From Chitinibacter sp. SCUT-21 (GTDB lineage Bacteria > Pseudomonadota > Gammaproteobacteria > Burkholderiales > Chitinibacteraceae), in NCBI GenBank assembly GCA_041874755.1, contig CP102611.1:496001-560000 (forward strand): 64,000 nucleotides of DNA, written 5' to 3'. Shown here in pieces: positions 53,987 to 64,000 of the stretch. Numbering within the stretch: position 1 is the stretch's first letter; every line of letters starts with the position of its first letter. Made by a program: the position numbers and the translations under genes. Below the pieces are notes generated by a model that saw only the letters and a list, made by a program, of their open reading frames with translations, was not told the origin of the DNA and searched no databases.

Positions 53987-54020
53987 CAATAAAAAACGAC
54001 GCTGAATGCGTCGTTTTTTA
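53987..54020. terminator. bidirectional rho-independent terminator
   Basis: AAAAAACGACGC / GCGTCGTTTTTT forms a 12-bp stem around a TGAAT loop between convergent rquA and the CorC-like gene, with A- and T-runs on both sides. Confidence 0.9.
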
Positions 54021-55340
54021 TTAGGCCTCATCATCGAGCACATCATCCGCGGCAGTATGAGGAATCACTTTCACCATCACAATTCTCGGCCCGTTCATTT
54101 TTTTGACGACCACGTCAAAGCCTTCAAACTCAATCCGCTCACCCTCAGCCGGAATATCACCCAGCTTCCACTGCACTAAACCGCCAACGGTTTCCGCCTC
54201 GGGATGGTCAATATCCATCCCAAGGGCTCGGCCCAGCGAAAACAGCGGCAAGCTGCCTTTGCCCAACAATGAGCCATCGTCTTGCTGCATCCAATCATTA
54301 CGACTTTGGCGAAACTCATCGCGAATTTCGCCAACCAAGGCTGCAAGCAGATTATCCAAGGTTAAAAAACCCAGTGGCGGCTCGTCGCCATAAGCCACAA
54401 TCGCAAAATGCGGCGCACCGGCGCGAAAACGACGAAATAACTCCATCACCGGCGTTTCAGGGCTGACCTCTTCGACGGGGCGAACAAAAGCGCGTAAATC
54501 TTTAAGCTCGGTATCGCGTAGCTCGGCTAAAAAGAGGTTCTTTAAATGGATAACCCCAAGCACCTGCCCATCTTCATCTACATAGGGATACCGGCTAAAA
54601 CGCTGCTCTGAGATGGTTTGCAGGTTTTCATCCAGCGTGCGATCGACATGCAATACCGCCGCTTCATGAAACGGCCGCATCAAATCAGCGACTTTGAGGC
54701 GGCTAAAATCGAGCGATTGTGCGACCACATTCCATTCGTTGGGGGCCATTTCCTCGTGGTCTTGATTGGTGCGCAAAATCAATTTGAGCTCATCATACGA
54801 ATAATGACTATCATGCGCGGCATTGGCATCCAACCCGGCCAAGCGCAACACGCTATTGGCGCTACGATTAAGTAACCAAATCGCCGGATACATCAGCCAA
54901 TAAAAGAAATACAGTGGCGTGGCCGTCCACAGCGCCACACGCTCGGGGCGGCGAATCGCCAATGATTTGGGCGCAAGCTCACCCACCACAATGTGCAAAA
55001 AGGAAATCAGCGTAAAGGCAAAGAAAAAGGAAATGCTATGAATTAGCGCTTGAGACTCAACACCAATCAGCAACAACATGGGCTCTAACAAACCGGCAAA
55101 TGCAGGCTCGCCAATCCAACCCAAGCCCAATGAAGCCAAGGTAATGCCAAGCTGACAAGCCGATAAATACGCGTCGAGCTGGCCATGGACCTTGCGTAAA
55201 ATCTGCCCACGCCAGCCTGTTTTGGCAATGCTTTGCACCCGAGTTTGCCGCAATTTGACCAGACCAAATTCTGCGGCAACAAAAAAACCATTCAGCGCCA
55301 CTAAAAACAGCGCAAACACCGTTAATAAAAAATTATCCAT
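54021..55340 (-). CDS. CNNM/CorC-family protein (DUF21, CBS pair, CorC_HlyC)
   Basis: A 439-residue membrane protein often annotated hemolysin. DUF21 (about 1-195) has four helices, including ALNGFFVAAEFGLVKLRQTRV. Two CBS domains (about 205-335) and a C-terminal CorC_HlyC domain (about 350-430) follow. Relatives transport or sense Mg2+/Co2+; there is no good reason to infer hemolysis. It is divergent from a pseudouridine synthase gene. Confidence 0.87.
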   Translation of the reverse strand: MDNFLLTVFALFLVALNGFFVAAEFGLVKLRQTRVQSIAKTGWRGQILRKVHGQLDAYLSACQLGITLASLGLGWIGEPAFAGLLEPMLLLIGVESQALIHSISFFFAFTLISFLHIVVGELAPKSLAIRRPERVALWTATPLYFFYWLMYPAIWLLNRSANSVLRLAGLDANAAHDSHYSYDELKLILRTNQDHEEMAPNEWNVVAQSLDFSRLKVADLMRPFHEAAVLHVDRTLDENLQTISEQRFSRYPYVDEDGQVLGVIHLKNLFLAELRDTELKDLRAFVRPVEEVSPETPVMELFRRFRAGAPHFAIVAYGDEPPLGFLTLDNLLAALVGEIRDEFRQSRNDWMQQDDGSLLGKGSLPLFSLGRALGMDIDHPEAETVGGLVQWKLGDIPAEGERIEFEGFDVVVKKMNGPRIVMVKVIPHTAADDVLDDEA

Positions 55341-55468
55341 AATGCGGGCATTGTTTAGCTAGCCCGTCCGAAATGTCGACCAACTTATTCTAGCTTTTTA
55401 CGTCCTTTTTCGCGAACCGAGCACGCATTCACGGTAAAATTGCTGCGCTAAACACCCAAAACGCAGCC

Positions 55469-56245
55469 ATGCTTAAGAAAAAACCGCCTCAACGCCCCGT
55501 TTCTACTGCTAGACCAACAGTCAAAAGCGCCAATTTGGTTAGCCTAGCGCGCGCCTTATCCAAACTTGGCTTTTGCTCGCGCAGCGAAGGCGAGAAACTG
55601 GTTAAAGCGGGTGACGTTACGATTAATGGCAAGGTCTGTGTCGACCCTGAGTTGCGGATTAATATCGAAAAAGATCAGCTAGCAGTGAAAGGGCAAAACG
55701 TCGCTGCGCCGCAGTTTATTTATCTAATGCTGAACAAACCGCGCGGCCTGATTACCAGCGCCAACGATGAGCAAGGCCGTACGACGGTGTTTTCCTGCTT
55801 TGAAGGAACGCCACTGCCGCACATAGGCCCAGTGGGACGGTTAGATAAAGCCAGCGAAGGATTGCTGCTGTTCACCAACGATACGCGCTGGGCTGCACGC
55901 TTAACCGACCCGAGCAGCCATTTGGACAAGATTTATCATGTGCAAATCGATCAACAGGGTGATGAAACATTGATCGAGCGCATGCAGCGCGGCGTACAGA
56001 TGGAAGATGGCACAATGCTGGCAGCGAAAAAAGTCAGCATTTTGCGCAGCGGCGACAAAAATGCGTGGCTGGAAGTGACGCTAGACGAAGGCAAAAACCG
56101 CCATATCCGTCGACTACTCGAAGCCAATGGCATCAACACTTTGCGGCTAATTCGTGTCGCAATTGGCCGCTTACACCTGGGTGAGCTTGCCAAGGGACAG
56201 TGGCGTGAATTGGATGCAGAAGACTTGAAAAAGCTAACCCACTAG
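55469..56245 (+). CDS. RsuA/RluB-family rRNA pseudouridine synthase
   Basis: A 258-residue pseudouridine synthase. A basic N-terminal tail is followed by an S4 RNA-binding domain ([31 protein letters not shown]). The catalytic domain carries the nucleophilic Asp in [19 protein letters not shown], and [14 protein letters not shown] follows. It could be RluB-, RluE- or RsuA-type; sequence alone does not decide. Its TAG stop ends at the base before a 49-bp palindromic element. Confidence 0.85.
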   Translation: MLKKKPPQRPVSTARPTVKSANLVSLARALSKLGFCSRSEGEKLVKAGDVTINGKVCVDPELRINIEKDQLAVKGQNVAAPQFIYLMLNKPRGLITSANDEQGRTTVFSCFEGTPLPHIGPVGRLDKASEGLLLFTNDTRWAARLTDPSSHLDKIYHVQIDQQGDETLIERMQRGVQMEDGTMLAAKKVSILRSGDKNAWLEVTLDEGKNRHIRRLLEANGINTLRLIRVAIGRLHLGELAKGQWRELDAEDLKKLTH

Positions 56246-56294
56246 CAGTATATGACCACAGCTATTTACTGATAATAACTACAGCCATATACCC
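56246..56294. repeat. 49-bp palindromic element, copy F
   Basis: CAGTAT and ATACCC lie exactly 49 bp end to end. It starts at the base after the TAG of the pseudouridine synthase gene. Its last base is shared with the TAG of the convergent DUF2237 gene (TAGGGTAT on the minus strand). The end on the minus strand, GGGTATATGGC, is identical to the left end of copy C. Confidence 0.68.
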
Positions 56295-56668
56295 TATTCA
56301 AAATATGGACGGTCGATTGCATACGCGACCAAGGTTTCCAAGGAAATCAAGTCGAGGATATTTTCATGCGTTGCCGCTAAAACGATTTTTGGCGCTGCGC
56401 CCTTTTGCAATGCCTCTAACCAGCGCAATGCACATAAGCACCATTGATCGCCGGCTTTCAGCCCTGCGAAGTCATATTCAGGGCGCGGCGTGGATAAATC
56501 GTTGCCGGATAGTTTTGAGAATTTTAAAAACTGCTCACTCATCACCGCGCAAACGATATGTTGCCCCCGATCGCTGTCGTGATGACTGCAACAGCCGTCG
56601 CGCAAATAGCCTGTTAACGGATCAAAACTGCATGCTTGCAGTGGCTGGCCCAGAACGTTGAGGCTCAT
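56294..56668 (-). CDS. DUF2237 family protein
   Basis: A 124-residue cytoplasmic protein: MSLNVLGQPLQACSFDPLTGYLRDGCC, GQHIVCAVMSEQFLKFSKLSGNDLSTPRPEYDFAGLKAGDQWCLCALRW. These are the conserved segments of DUF2237. It has several cysteines and histidines that might bind metal. Its start overlaps the end of the MBL gene by 47 bases, so the two are co-translated. Function unknown. Confidence 0.85.
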   Translation of the reverse strand: MSLNVLGQPLQACSFDPLTGYLRDGCCSHHDSDRGQHIVCAVMSEQFLKFSKLSGNDLSTPRPEYDFAGLKAGDQWCLCALRWLEALQKGAAPKIVLAATHENILDLISLETLVAYAIDRPYFE

Positions 56669-57464
56669 CTTTGCTTCCTATTTGAATTTTCATGCCATCA
56701 AAACCAACGACCATGCCTGCGGGTAAACGCAAACTGAGCGCGTGGTATTCGAGCTCGTGCGTCATATGAATCATTACAGTTTGCTGAGCGGCGATGCGCT
56801 GCGCTAGCGCAATTGCTTGCTCAACCGATAGATGCGTTGGGTGCGGCTTTTCGCGCAAGCAATCTAAGAATAAAACCTTGAGGCCTTGTAGCCGTGCAAT
56901 GCAGTCTTCGCTCAATTCAGACACGTCGGTCAAATACGCGACACCGCCAATGCGCCAGCCTAGAATGGGCCACTTGCCGTGCATGACAGGGATTGGCTCG
57001 ATTGTGACGCCTTTAAAGTCAAACGGTTCACTTTCAACTTCGTGCAATTCGAGTACCGGCTTATCCCAAAAATCCGATGGCTTCATCAAGGTGTACAGAA
57101 AGCGCTCGCGAATATGCGTCAGCATTAAGCGATTACCAAACGTCGGTAAAGCCGCCTTTTGTAGCCAGCAAAAAGCACGCAGATCATCAATGCCATTTAA
57201 ATGATCGGCGTGCGGATGGGTATAAAGCACGGCATCAACATGCAGCAGTTGTTCACGCAATGCTTGCTGGCGCAGATCGGGGCCGGTATCGATTAAGAAT
57301 GTGAAACCACCGGCACGAATCACAGCCGACGCACGCGTGCGAATATTGCGGGCGTCGTTTGAGCTGCACGTTGGACATTGGCAACCGAGCGCAGGGGAGC
57401 CACCGCTCGAACCAACACCAAGCAGTAACACTTCCACATCACCTTGCCAACGCACAGCGTTCAT
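56622..57464 (-). CDS. MBL-fold hydrolase, PhnP-like
   Basis: A 280-residue metallo-beta-lactamase-fold phosphodiesterase-like protein. VLLLGVGSSGGSPALGCQCPTC opens it, the metal motif is THPHADHLNGIDDLRAF, and later ligands lie in PVMHGKWPILGWRIGG, YLTDVSEL and MIHMTHELEYH. The closest named family is PhnP, but there are no phn genes here. The start overlaps the tatD stop by one base, and the 3' end overlaps the DUF2237 gene by 47 bases. Confidence 0.82.
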   Translation of the reverse strand: MNAVRWQGDVEVLLLGVGSSGGSPALGCQCPTCSSNDARNIRTRASAVIRAGGFTFLIDTGPDLRQQALREQLLHVDAVLYTHPHADHLNGIDDLRAFCWLQKAALPTFGNRLMLTHIRERFLYTLMKPSDFWDKPVLELHEVESEPFDFKGVTIEPIPVMHGKWPILGWRIGGVAYLTDVSELSEDCIARLQGLKVLFLDCLREKPHPTHLSVEQAIALAQRIAAQQTVMIHMTHELEYHALSLRLPAGMVVGFDGMKIQIGSKDEPQRSGPATASMQF

Positions 57465-58234
57465 TATTTTGCTCGATGAAATAGCTTAAAAAAGTTGTCC
57501 GTGGTGGCATCGGCCACCGATTGCAAACTAAGGTCTTTTAATTCTGCAATGTGCTCGGCCACGTGCCGTACCCAAGCGGGCTGATTTTGCTTGCCACGAT
57601 GCGGCATCGGCGCCAGATACGGTGAGTCGGTTTCAATCAGCAGGCGATCTAGCGGCATTTTACGCGCAACGTCTTTCAGCTCTTCCGCCTTTTTAAACGT
57701 CACAATACCCGAAAGGGAAATATAAAACCCCAAATCCATCGCTTGTTGCGCCACTTCCCAGCTTTCAGTAAAGCAGTGCATAACGCCACCGACTTGATCT
57801 GCGCCCTCTTCGCGCATAATGCGGATCGTGTCTTCCGAGGAAGCTCGGGTGTGAATGATTAGCGGCAGATTGACCTCACGCGCAGCGCGAATGTGCGTGC
57901 GAAACCGTTCGCGTTGCCATTCTAAATCGCCCGTTAAGCGAAAATAATCCAAACCCGTCTCGCCAATGGCAACGACTTTAGGCGTTTGCGCCAACTGAAC
58001 CAATTGCTCAACACTAGGCTCAGGCGTGTCTTCGTAATCGGGGTGCACGCCAACTGAAGCATAAATATTGTCGTAACGGGCAGCCAGATCCAATACGCTC
58101 TGGAGCTCTGGCAAATTTACGGCAACGCACAAGGCATGGCTAACATCGTACTGCTGCATACGCTGCAACAGCCCATCTATGTCTTGCGCTAAATCGGGGA
58201 AATTAATATGACAGTGGGAATCTACAAACTTCAT
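57464..58234 (-). CDS. tatD: TatD-family metal-dependent hydrolase/DNase
   Basis: A 256-residue TIM-barrel hydrolase. FVDSHCHINFPDL (metal His pair), GVHPDYED, AIGETGLDYF, LIIHTRASSEDTI and LLIETDSPYLAP are all present. It may be the YcfH form that lies after holB in many genomes. ATG 58234 matches the family start. An intrinsic terminator lies just 11 bp upstream of this ATG. Confidence 0.92.
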   Translation of the reverse strand: MKFVDSHCHINFPDLAQDIDGLLQRMQQYDVSHALCVAVNLPELQSVLDLAARYDNIYASVGVHPDYEDTPEPSVEQLVQLAQTPKVVAIGETGLDYFRLTGDLEWQRERFRTHIRAAREVNLPLIIHTRASSEDTIRIMREEGADQVGGVMHCFTESWEVAQQAMDLGFYISLSGIVTFKKAEELKDVARKMPLDRLLIETDSPYLAPMPHRGKQNQPAWVRHVAEHIAELKDLSLQSVADATTDNFFKLFHRAK

Positions 58235-58244
58235 GGCAAATCCA

Positions 58245-58275
58245 AAATAAAAAAGCCGCACCAGCCGGCGCGGCT
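58245..58275 (-). terminator. rho-independent terminator between pilZ and tatD
   Basis: On the minus strand AGCCGC / GCGGCT with inner CC/GG pairs forms a GC-rich stem, followed by TTTTTTATTTT. It lies after pilZ and only about 10 bp before the tatD ATG, leaving no room for a separate promoter between them. Confidence 0.7.
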
Positions 58276-58325
58276 ATCTTGCTGATGATACGCGATTTAA
58301 TTGAAAAAAGTCGATAAGTCAGCGA

Positions 58326-58694
58326 TTACATTGTATGCGTAGTACGCCCCGACTGCAGATAACCACCGAGTAAATTTTCGATTTTTACTTTCGCTTGATT
58401 ACCCGCTTCATTGGCAGAAAACTGAACGCCGATACCTTGTTGGTGATTATTCTGCGCGCCAGGCGGTGTAATCCAAACTACATTGCCCGAAACAGCAATC
58501 TTGGCTGGATCATCGAGCAGCGACAACAACATAAAGACTTCATCACCCAGGTTGTAGCCTTTATTGGTCGGGATAAAAATGCCGCCGCCTTTAATAAACG
58601 GCATATACGAAGCATAGAGCGCCGCTTTTTCTTTGATATTTAGCGACAGCACACCAGGACGAGATGTCGGGACGCGGACTGTATCTTCACTCAT
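58326..58694 (-). CDS. pilZ: type IV pilus assembly protein PilZ
   Basis: A 122-residue PilZ-domain protein. RPGVLSLNIKEKAALYASYMPFIKGGGIFIPTNKGYNLGDEVFMLLSLLDD and VSGNVVWITP with GIGVQF are typical of PilZ proper, needed for pilus biogenesis. It lacks a clear RxxxR c-di-GMP motif, as in the founding PilZ. ATG 58694 with GAGG upstream was chosen. It lies 4 bp after holB. Confidence 0.88.
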   Translation of the reverse strand: MSEDTVRVPTSRPGVLSLNIKEKAALYASYMPFIKGGGIFIPTNKGYNLGDEVFMLLSLLDDPAKIAVSGNVVWITPPGAQNNHQQGIGVQFSANEAGNQAKVKIENLLGGYLQSGRTTHTM

Positions 58695-58698
58695 AGCA

Positions 58699-59727
58699 TT
58701 AACCTCGGCGATCTTGCCCGCGCAGGGCATCAAGATACGCAAATAACAAACCTTCCAGCATTAAACGCTGATTTAAAGGGTGATGCGCTAATTTTTGCGC
58801 TTCGTTCAATTCGGTCATTAAATTTAGCAACAAATGCCCACGCGGTGCGACGCGCTGTAATGCATCTTGCCAGTCAGGATAATAGCGAATAACGCCAGTC
58901 AAGCCCAAACTGATTACGTCATAAACCCATTTTTGTAGCCAATCAACGAATAAAGAACTATCGAGCTTGGCTTTTTCTAGCTCGGCCGCCAGCATTAATA
59001 CATTCATTGTGGCTGGCTCAGCCAATTTCTCAAGCAAAGCTGAACGCACAGGCAACCATTCGGCATTAGCATCATCAGCGGCAGCCAGTGGCGCGCCGCC
59101 AGTATGCGCCAAATGCAATACCGGGTTCACAACCGATTGCTCCGAGAGCCATTTCATCGCGACTTTTGCATCAGGTATTGTTAGCGGAAAAACACGACAA
59201 CGGCTGCGAATTGTCGGTAATAGCCGACGCCAATGATCAGAGATCAGAATGAAAACCGCACCCGCTGGCGGCTCTTCGAGTGTTTTTAAAAACGCATTCG
59301 CCGCAGAGGTGTTCATCGCCTCTGCGGGCGCGACGATGGTCACACGAACGCCACCACGGTGCGCACTTAGATTTACAAAATCAGTTAATTCACGCACATC
59401 ATCGACACCAATGACCGCAGATTTTTTCTTAGCCTTTTTGCCTGATTCGGCCTCTTCGCTAGATTCATCCAAATCCGAAGGTTGTAACAAGCGAAAATCG
59501 GGATGGTTGCCTGCGACAAACCAACGACAGGCGTCACAAATGCCGCAAGCTTGACTGGCTTTAGTGCGATCTTCACACAGCAAATATTGCGCCAGATAAT
59601 GCGCCAGAGCGCGCTTACCAATCCCCGCCTCACCAGTAAAAAGCAACGCATGCGGCAAACGATCGCCTTCGCGCAGCAATTCTGCCCATGGCTTTTCTAA
59701 CCAAGGGTAAGGTAAGTTCAGACTCAT
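58699..59727 (-). CDS. holB: DNA polymerase III subunit delta' HolB
   Basis: A 342-residue clamp-loader subunit. The P-loop-like [22 protein letters not shown], a zinc module ([20 protein letters not shown]), [20 protein letters not shown] and [16 protein letters not shown] are family hallmarks. Its ATG overlaps the tmk stop (ATGA). The tmk-holB-pilZ-tatD order is conserved in proteobacteria. Confidence 0.93.
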   Translation of the reverse strand: MSLNLPYPWLEKPWAELLREGDRLPHALLFTGEAGIGKRALAHYLAQYLLCEDRTKASQACGICDACRWFVAGNHPDFRLLQPSDLDESSEEAESGKKAKKKSAVIGVDDVRELTDFVNLSAHRGGVRVTIVAPAEAMNTSAANAFLKTLEEPPAGAVFILISDHWRRLLPTIRSRCRVFPLTIPDAKVAMKWLSEQSVVNPVLHLAHTGGAPLAAADDANAEWLPVRSALLEKLAEPATMNVLMLAAELEKAKLDSSLFVDWLQKWVYDVISLGLTGVIRYYPDWQDALQRVAPRGHLLLNLMTELNEAQKLAHHPLNQRLMLEGLLFAYLDALRGQDRRG

Positions 59728-60350
59728 TGCACAAACTCATCCATCAGCTGGTGCAACTCGGCTTGGATTTCATCAATAGTGCGATTAGCATTGATCACAC
59801 GTATGCGCTTTGGGTTGTCTTGCGCACGTTGTAGGTATGCAGCGCGTACATTCGCGTGAAAATCCGCCCGCTCGCGCTCAAAGCGATCCAACGCCCGCGT
59901 ACCGGCCATGCGGGCTTGGCTTACTTCGAGCGGCACATCGAAAATCAAAGTCAAATCTGGTTCAATCAGCACACCATCATGGTTTTGCACCCACTGCTCC
60001 AAGCGTGCAAATCGTTCAATCGATAAACCGCGTCCGCCACACTGATAAGCATAGGTCGCATCTGTGAAACGATCGCAGAGCACCCAATCGCCGCGATTTA
60101 ACGCAGGTAGAATTACAGCTTGCAGATGTTCATTGCGTGCGGCAAACATCAGCAAGGCTTCAGTTTCTAGATGCATCGCGTCATTGAGCAACAAAGTCCG
60201 CAGTTTTTCGCCCAAGGGCGTACCGCCGGGCTCGCGGCTATGCACAAAAGGAATGCCACGTTCAGCAAAATACTTCAACAGCCATTCTAGATGAGTGCTT
60301 TTACCAGCCCCATCAATGCCTTCAACAGATATAAAGCGATTTTTGCGCAT
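59724..60350 (-). CDS. tmk: thymidylate kinase
   Basis: A 208-residue dTMP kinase. The P-loop is [24 protein letters not shown] is the DR/E motif region, and [16 protein letters not shown] binds dTMP. It is the first gene of the tmk-holB-pilZ-tatD operon. mltG, often upstream, is absent here, and an rRNA operon on the same strand lies upstream instead. Confidence 0.95.
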   Translation of the reverse strand: MRKNRFISVEGIDGAGKSTHLEWLLKYFAERGIPFVHSREPGGTPLGEKLRTLLLNDAMHLETEALLMFAARNEHLQAVILPALNRGDWVLCDRFTDATYAYQCGGRGLSIERFARLEQWVQNHDGVLIEPDLTLIFDVPLEVSQARMAGTRALDRFERERADFHANVRAAYLQRAQDNPKRIRVINANRTIDEIQAELHQLMDEFVQ

Positions 60351-60432
60351 CTATTCTTCTACGTTTGAATATGCGTTAATTGTCTCATAAGAATGAGTTA
60401 AGTAGCCAATTATGAACATCACTATGGAGCAT

Positions 60433-60481
60433 GGGTATAGACTGCCATCACTCCATCTAGCTTGGCTTTAAGTATATACAC
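60433..60481. repeat. 49-bp palindromic element, copy Z (degenerate)
   Basis: GGGTAT and ATACAC lie exactly 49 bp end to end, in the gap between tmk and the rrn terminator. The right end has one mismatch. Confidence 0.4.
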
Positions 60482-60506
60482 TCCCACTGCATTTCCGGCG
60501 CAAAGC

Positions 60507-60535
60507 AAAAAGCCCAGCTGATTCAGCTGGGCTTT
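60507..60535 (-). terminator. rrn operon terminator
   Basis: AAAGCCCAGCT / AGCTGGGCTTT forms an 11-bp stem around a GATTC-type loop. On the minus strand it ends in TTTTT. It lies about 10 bp after the 3' end of 5S rRNA. Confidence 0.85.
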
Positions 60536-60545
60536 CTATTAGGGA

Positions 60546-60660
60546 GTCTGGCAATGACCTACTTTCACACGGGCAATCCGCACTATCATCGGCGCTGAGG
60601 CGTTTCACTGTCCTGTTCGGGATGGGAAGGAGTGGGACCACCTCGCTATGGTCACCAGAC
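60546..60660 (-). rRNA. rrf: 5S ribosomal RNA
   Basis: The minus strand reads GTCTGGTGACCATAGCGAGG..., then CCCATCCCGAACAGGACAGTGAAACG and GCCGATGATAGTG, and ends GTAGGTCATTGCCAGAC, all typical of betaproteobacterial 5S. The 5' and 3' ends pair (GTCTGG / CCAGAC). Ends are good to a few bases. Confidence 0.93.
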
Positions 60661-60714
60661 AAAACTGGCTGAGTTAACTGCTTACCTCATTGGGTTTGCA
60701 ATCACTCGAAATCA

Positions 60715-60728
60715 ATAGAAGAAGTAAT
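60715..60728 (-). ncRNA. 3' half of an outer pre-23S processing helix
   Basis: A 14-base sequence in the 23S-5S spacer is the exact reverse complement of 63861-63874 in the tRNA-Ala-23S spacer. In the transcript the two would pair outside the 23S ends and may extend the RNase III stalk. Confidence 0.45.
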
Positions 60729-60799
60729 CTTATTTCTCTGTCTTAAACATTCACAATCGGGTCGATTGCACCTGTCGCTTAACGCGTCTCAGGTTATAG

Positions 60800-63684
<2,885 letters not shown>

Positions 63685-63984
63685 CTATAACCTCAAACAC
63701 GTTTTACCGTATCATCGGTTTAGAGTATCGGTATTTACGACTTGTTGAATGAGTTCTCACGTCATTCAACGCTGATCTTTCGATCAGAGATACAATCAAC
63801 CCAATTTATTTACTGTTCACACCAAGTTGCCTTGATGCTCACATTGTTTAATTAGGAGATATTACTTCTTCTATTTTGTTAAAGAACGATACAGATGCCA
63901 AAGGCATTCTGATTTAAGAAACCAGAACAAAATAAACAAACCAGAATAAATCTGCTTGCTCACTGAATTCTGAACTCTTGTGAT
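63685..63984 (-). other. internal transcribed spacer between tRNA-Ala and 23S rRNA
   Basis: A 300-bp spacer with no gene. It holds half of the 23S processing stem, a boxA-like antitermination site and the 14-base partner (63861-63874) of the outer processing helix. Confidence 0.85.
63877..63888 (-). promoter_or_regulatory. boxA-like NusB/S10 antitermination site
   Basis: The minus strand reads CGTTCTTTAACA, close to the rrn boxA consensus TGYTCTTTAACA. It is upstream of 23S, where spacer boxA elements are common. Confidence 0.6.
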
Positions 63985-64000
63985 TGGTGGAGGATGACGG
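63985..64000 (-). tRNA. tRNA-Ala, 3' end (partial)
   Basis: The window ends inside a tRNA. The minus strand reads CCGTCATCCTCCACCA, the 3' T-arm/acceptor strand and encoded CCA of tRNA-Ala as found in rrn spacers. The anticodon lies outside the window; UGC is expected. Confidence 0.7.

Overview
The window reads as a chromosomal segment of a betaproteobacterium of the order Neisseriales, most likely near Chitinibacter, Deefgea or Iodobacter. This rests on family-level protein recognition, on gene order (dapF-DUF484-xerC, tmk-holB-pilZ-tatD, FbpABC, PHA synthase next to a thiolase) and on an rrn operon with tRNA-Ala next to the 23S gene. No search could be run, so the genus is an inference. The DNA is almost all ordinary, densely coding core genome. 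I see no prophage, no insertion sequence with a transposase, no CRISPR array and no integron.

Layout. 1-1.8 kb: tail of a histidine kinase, rlmM, mscL. 1.8-4.8 kb: acetyl-CoA acetyltransferase and class I PHA synthase. 5-6.1 kb: pbpG. 6.1-10.7 kb: a sulfur-stress island with two divergent arms around a BigR-type repressor; one arm is MBL hydrolase, trxC and DUF2892, the other is bigR, two YeeE/YedE proteins and SulP. 10.7-14.5 kb: FbpABC ferric iron importer with a Fur-like site. 14.6-24.7 kb: housekeeping genes (rdgC, dusA, an aspartic protease, rdgB, hemW, ridA, dapF, DUF484, xerC). 24.8-31.5 kb: a PilZ-like protein, bioA, threonine aldolase and metNIQ. 31.6-39.2 kb: a cyclopropane fatty acid synthase / FAD amine oxidase / DUF1365 lipid-modification operon with a divergent TetR regulator. 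39.3-42.5 kb: CHASE2 adenylate cyclase, SH3 protein and M48 protease. 42.6-46.2 kb: pepP, ubiH and an AEC transporter. 46.2-51 kb: two divergent c-di-GMP enzymes. 51-60.4 kb: PCu(A)C chaperone, pepD, rquA (rhodoquinone synthesis), a CorC-like protein, a pseudouridine synthase, DUF2237, an MBL hydrolase and tatD-pilZ-holB-tmk. 60.5-64 kb: 5S, 23S and the 3' end of tRNA-Ala, all on the minus strand.

The most unusual signal is a family of short extragenic palindromes. Each is exactly 49 bp, begins RGGTAT, ends ATACCC (inverted ends with 37 bp between them) and has a variable, often partly self-complementary interior. I find about a dozen in 64 kb. Five have both hexamers perfect, against about 0.004 expected by chance in random sequence of this size (64000/4^12). 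They sit at gene 3' ends, often flush with or overlapping the stop codon. In three convergent gene pairs (sulP/fbpC, xerC/PilZ-like gene, rsuA-like/DUF2237) the element is essentially the whole intergenic space. I know of no named family that matches this description.

Other points of interest are the divergent sulfide-response island, RquA, a degenerate GGDEF domain in a response regulator, a MetQ without a lipobox, and a lipid cluster controlled by TetR where related clusters, as far as I recall, often use a sigma/anti-sigma pair.
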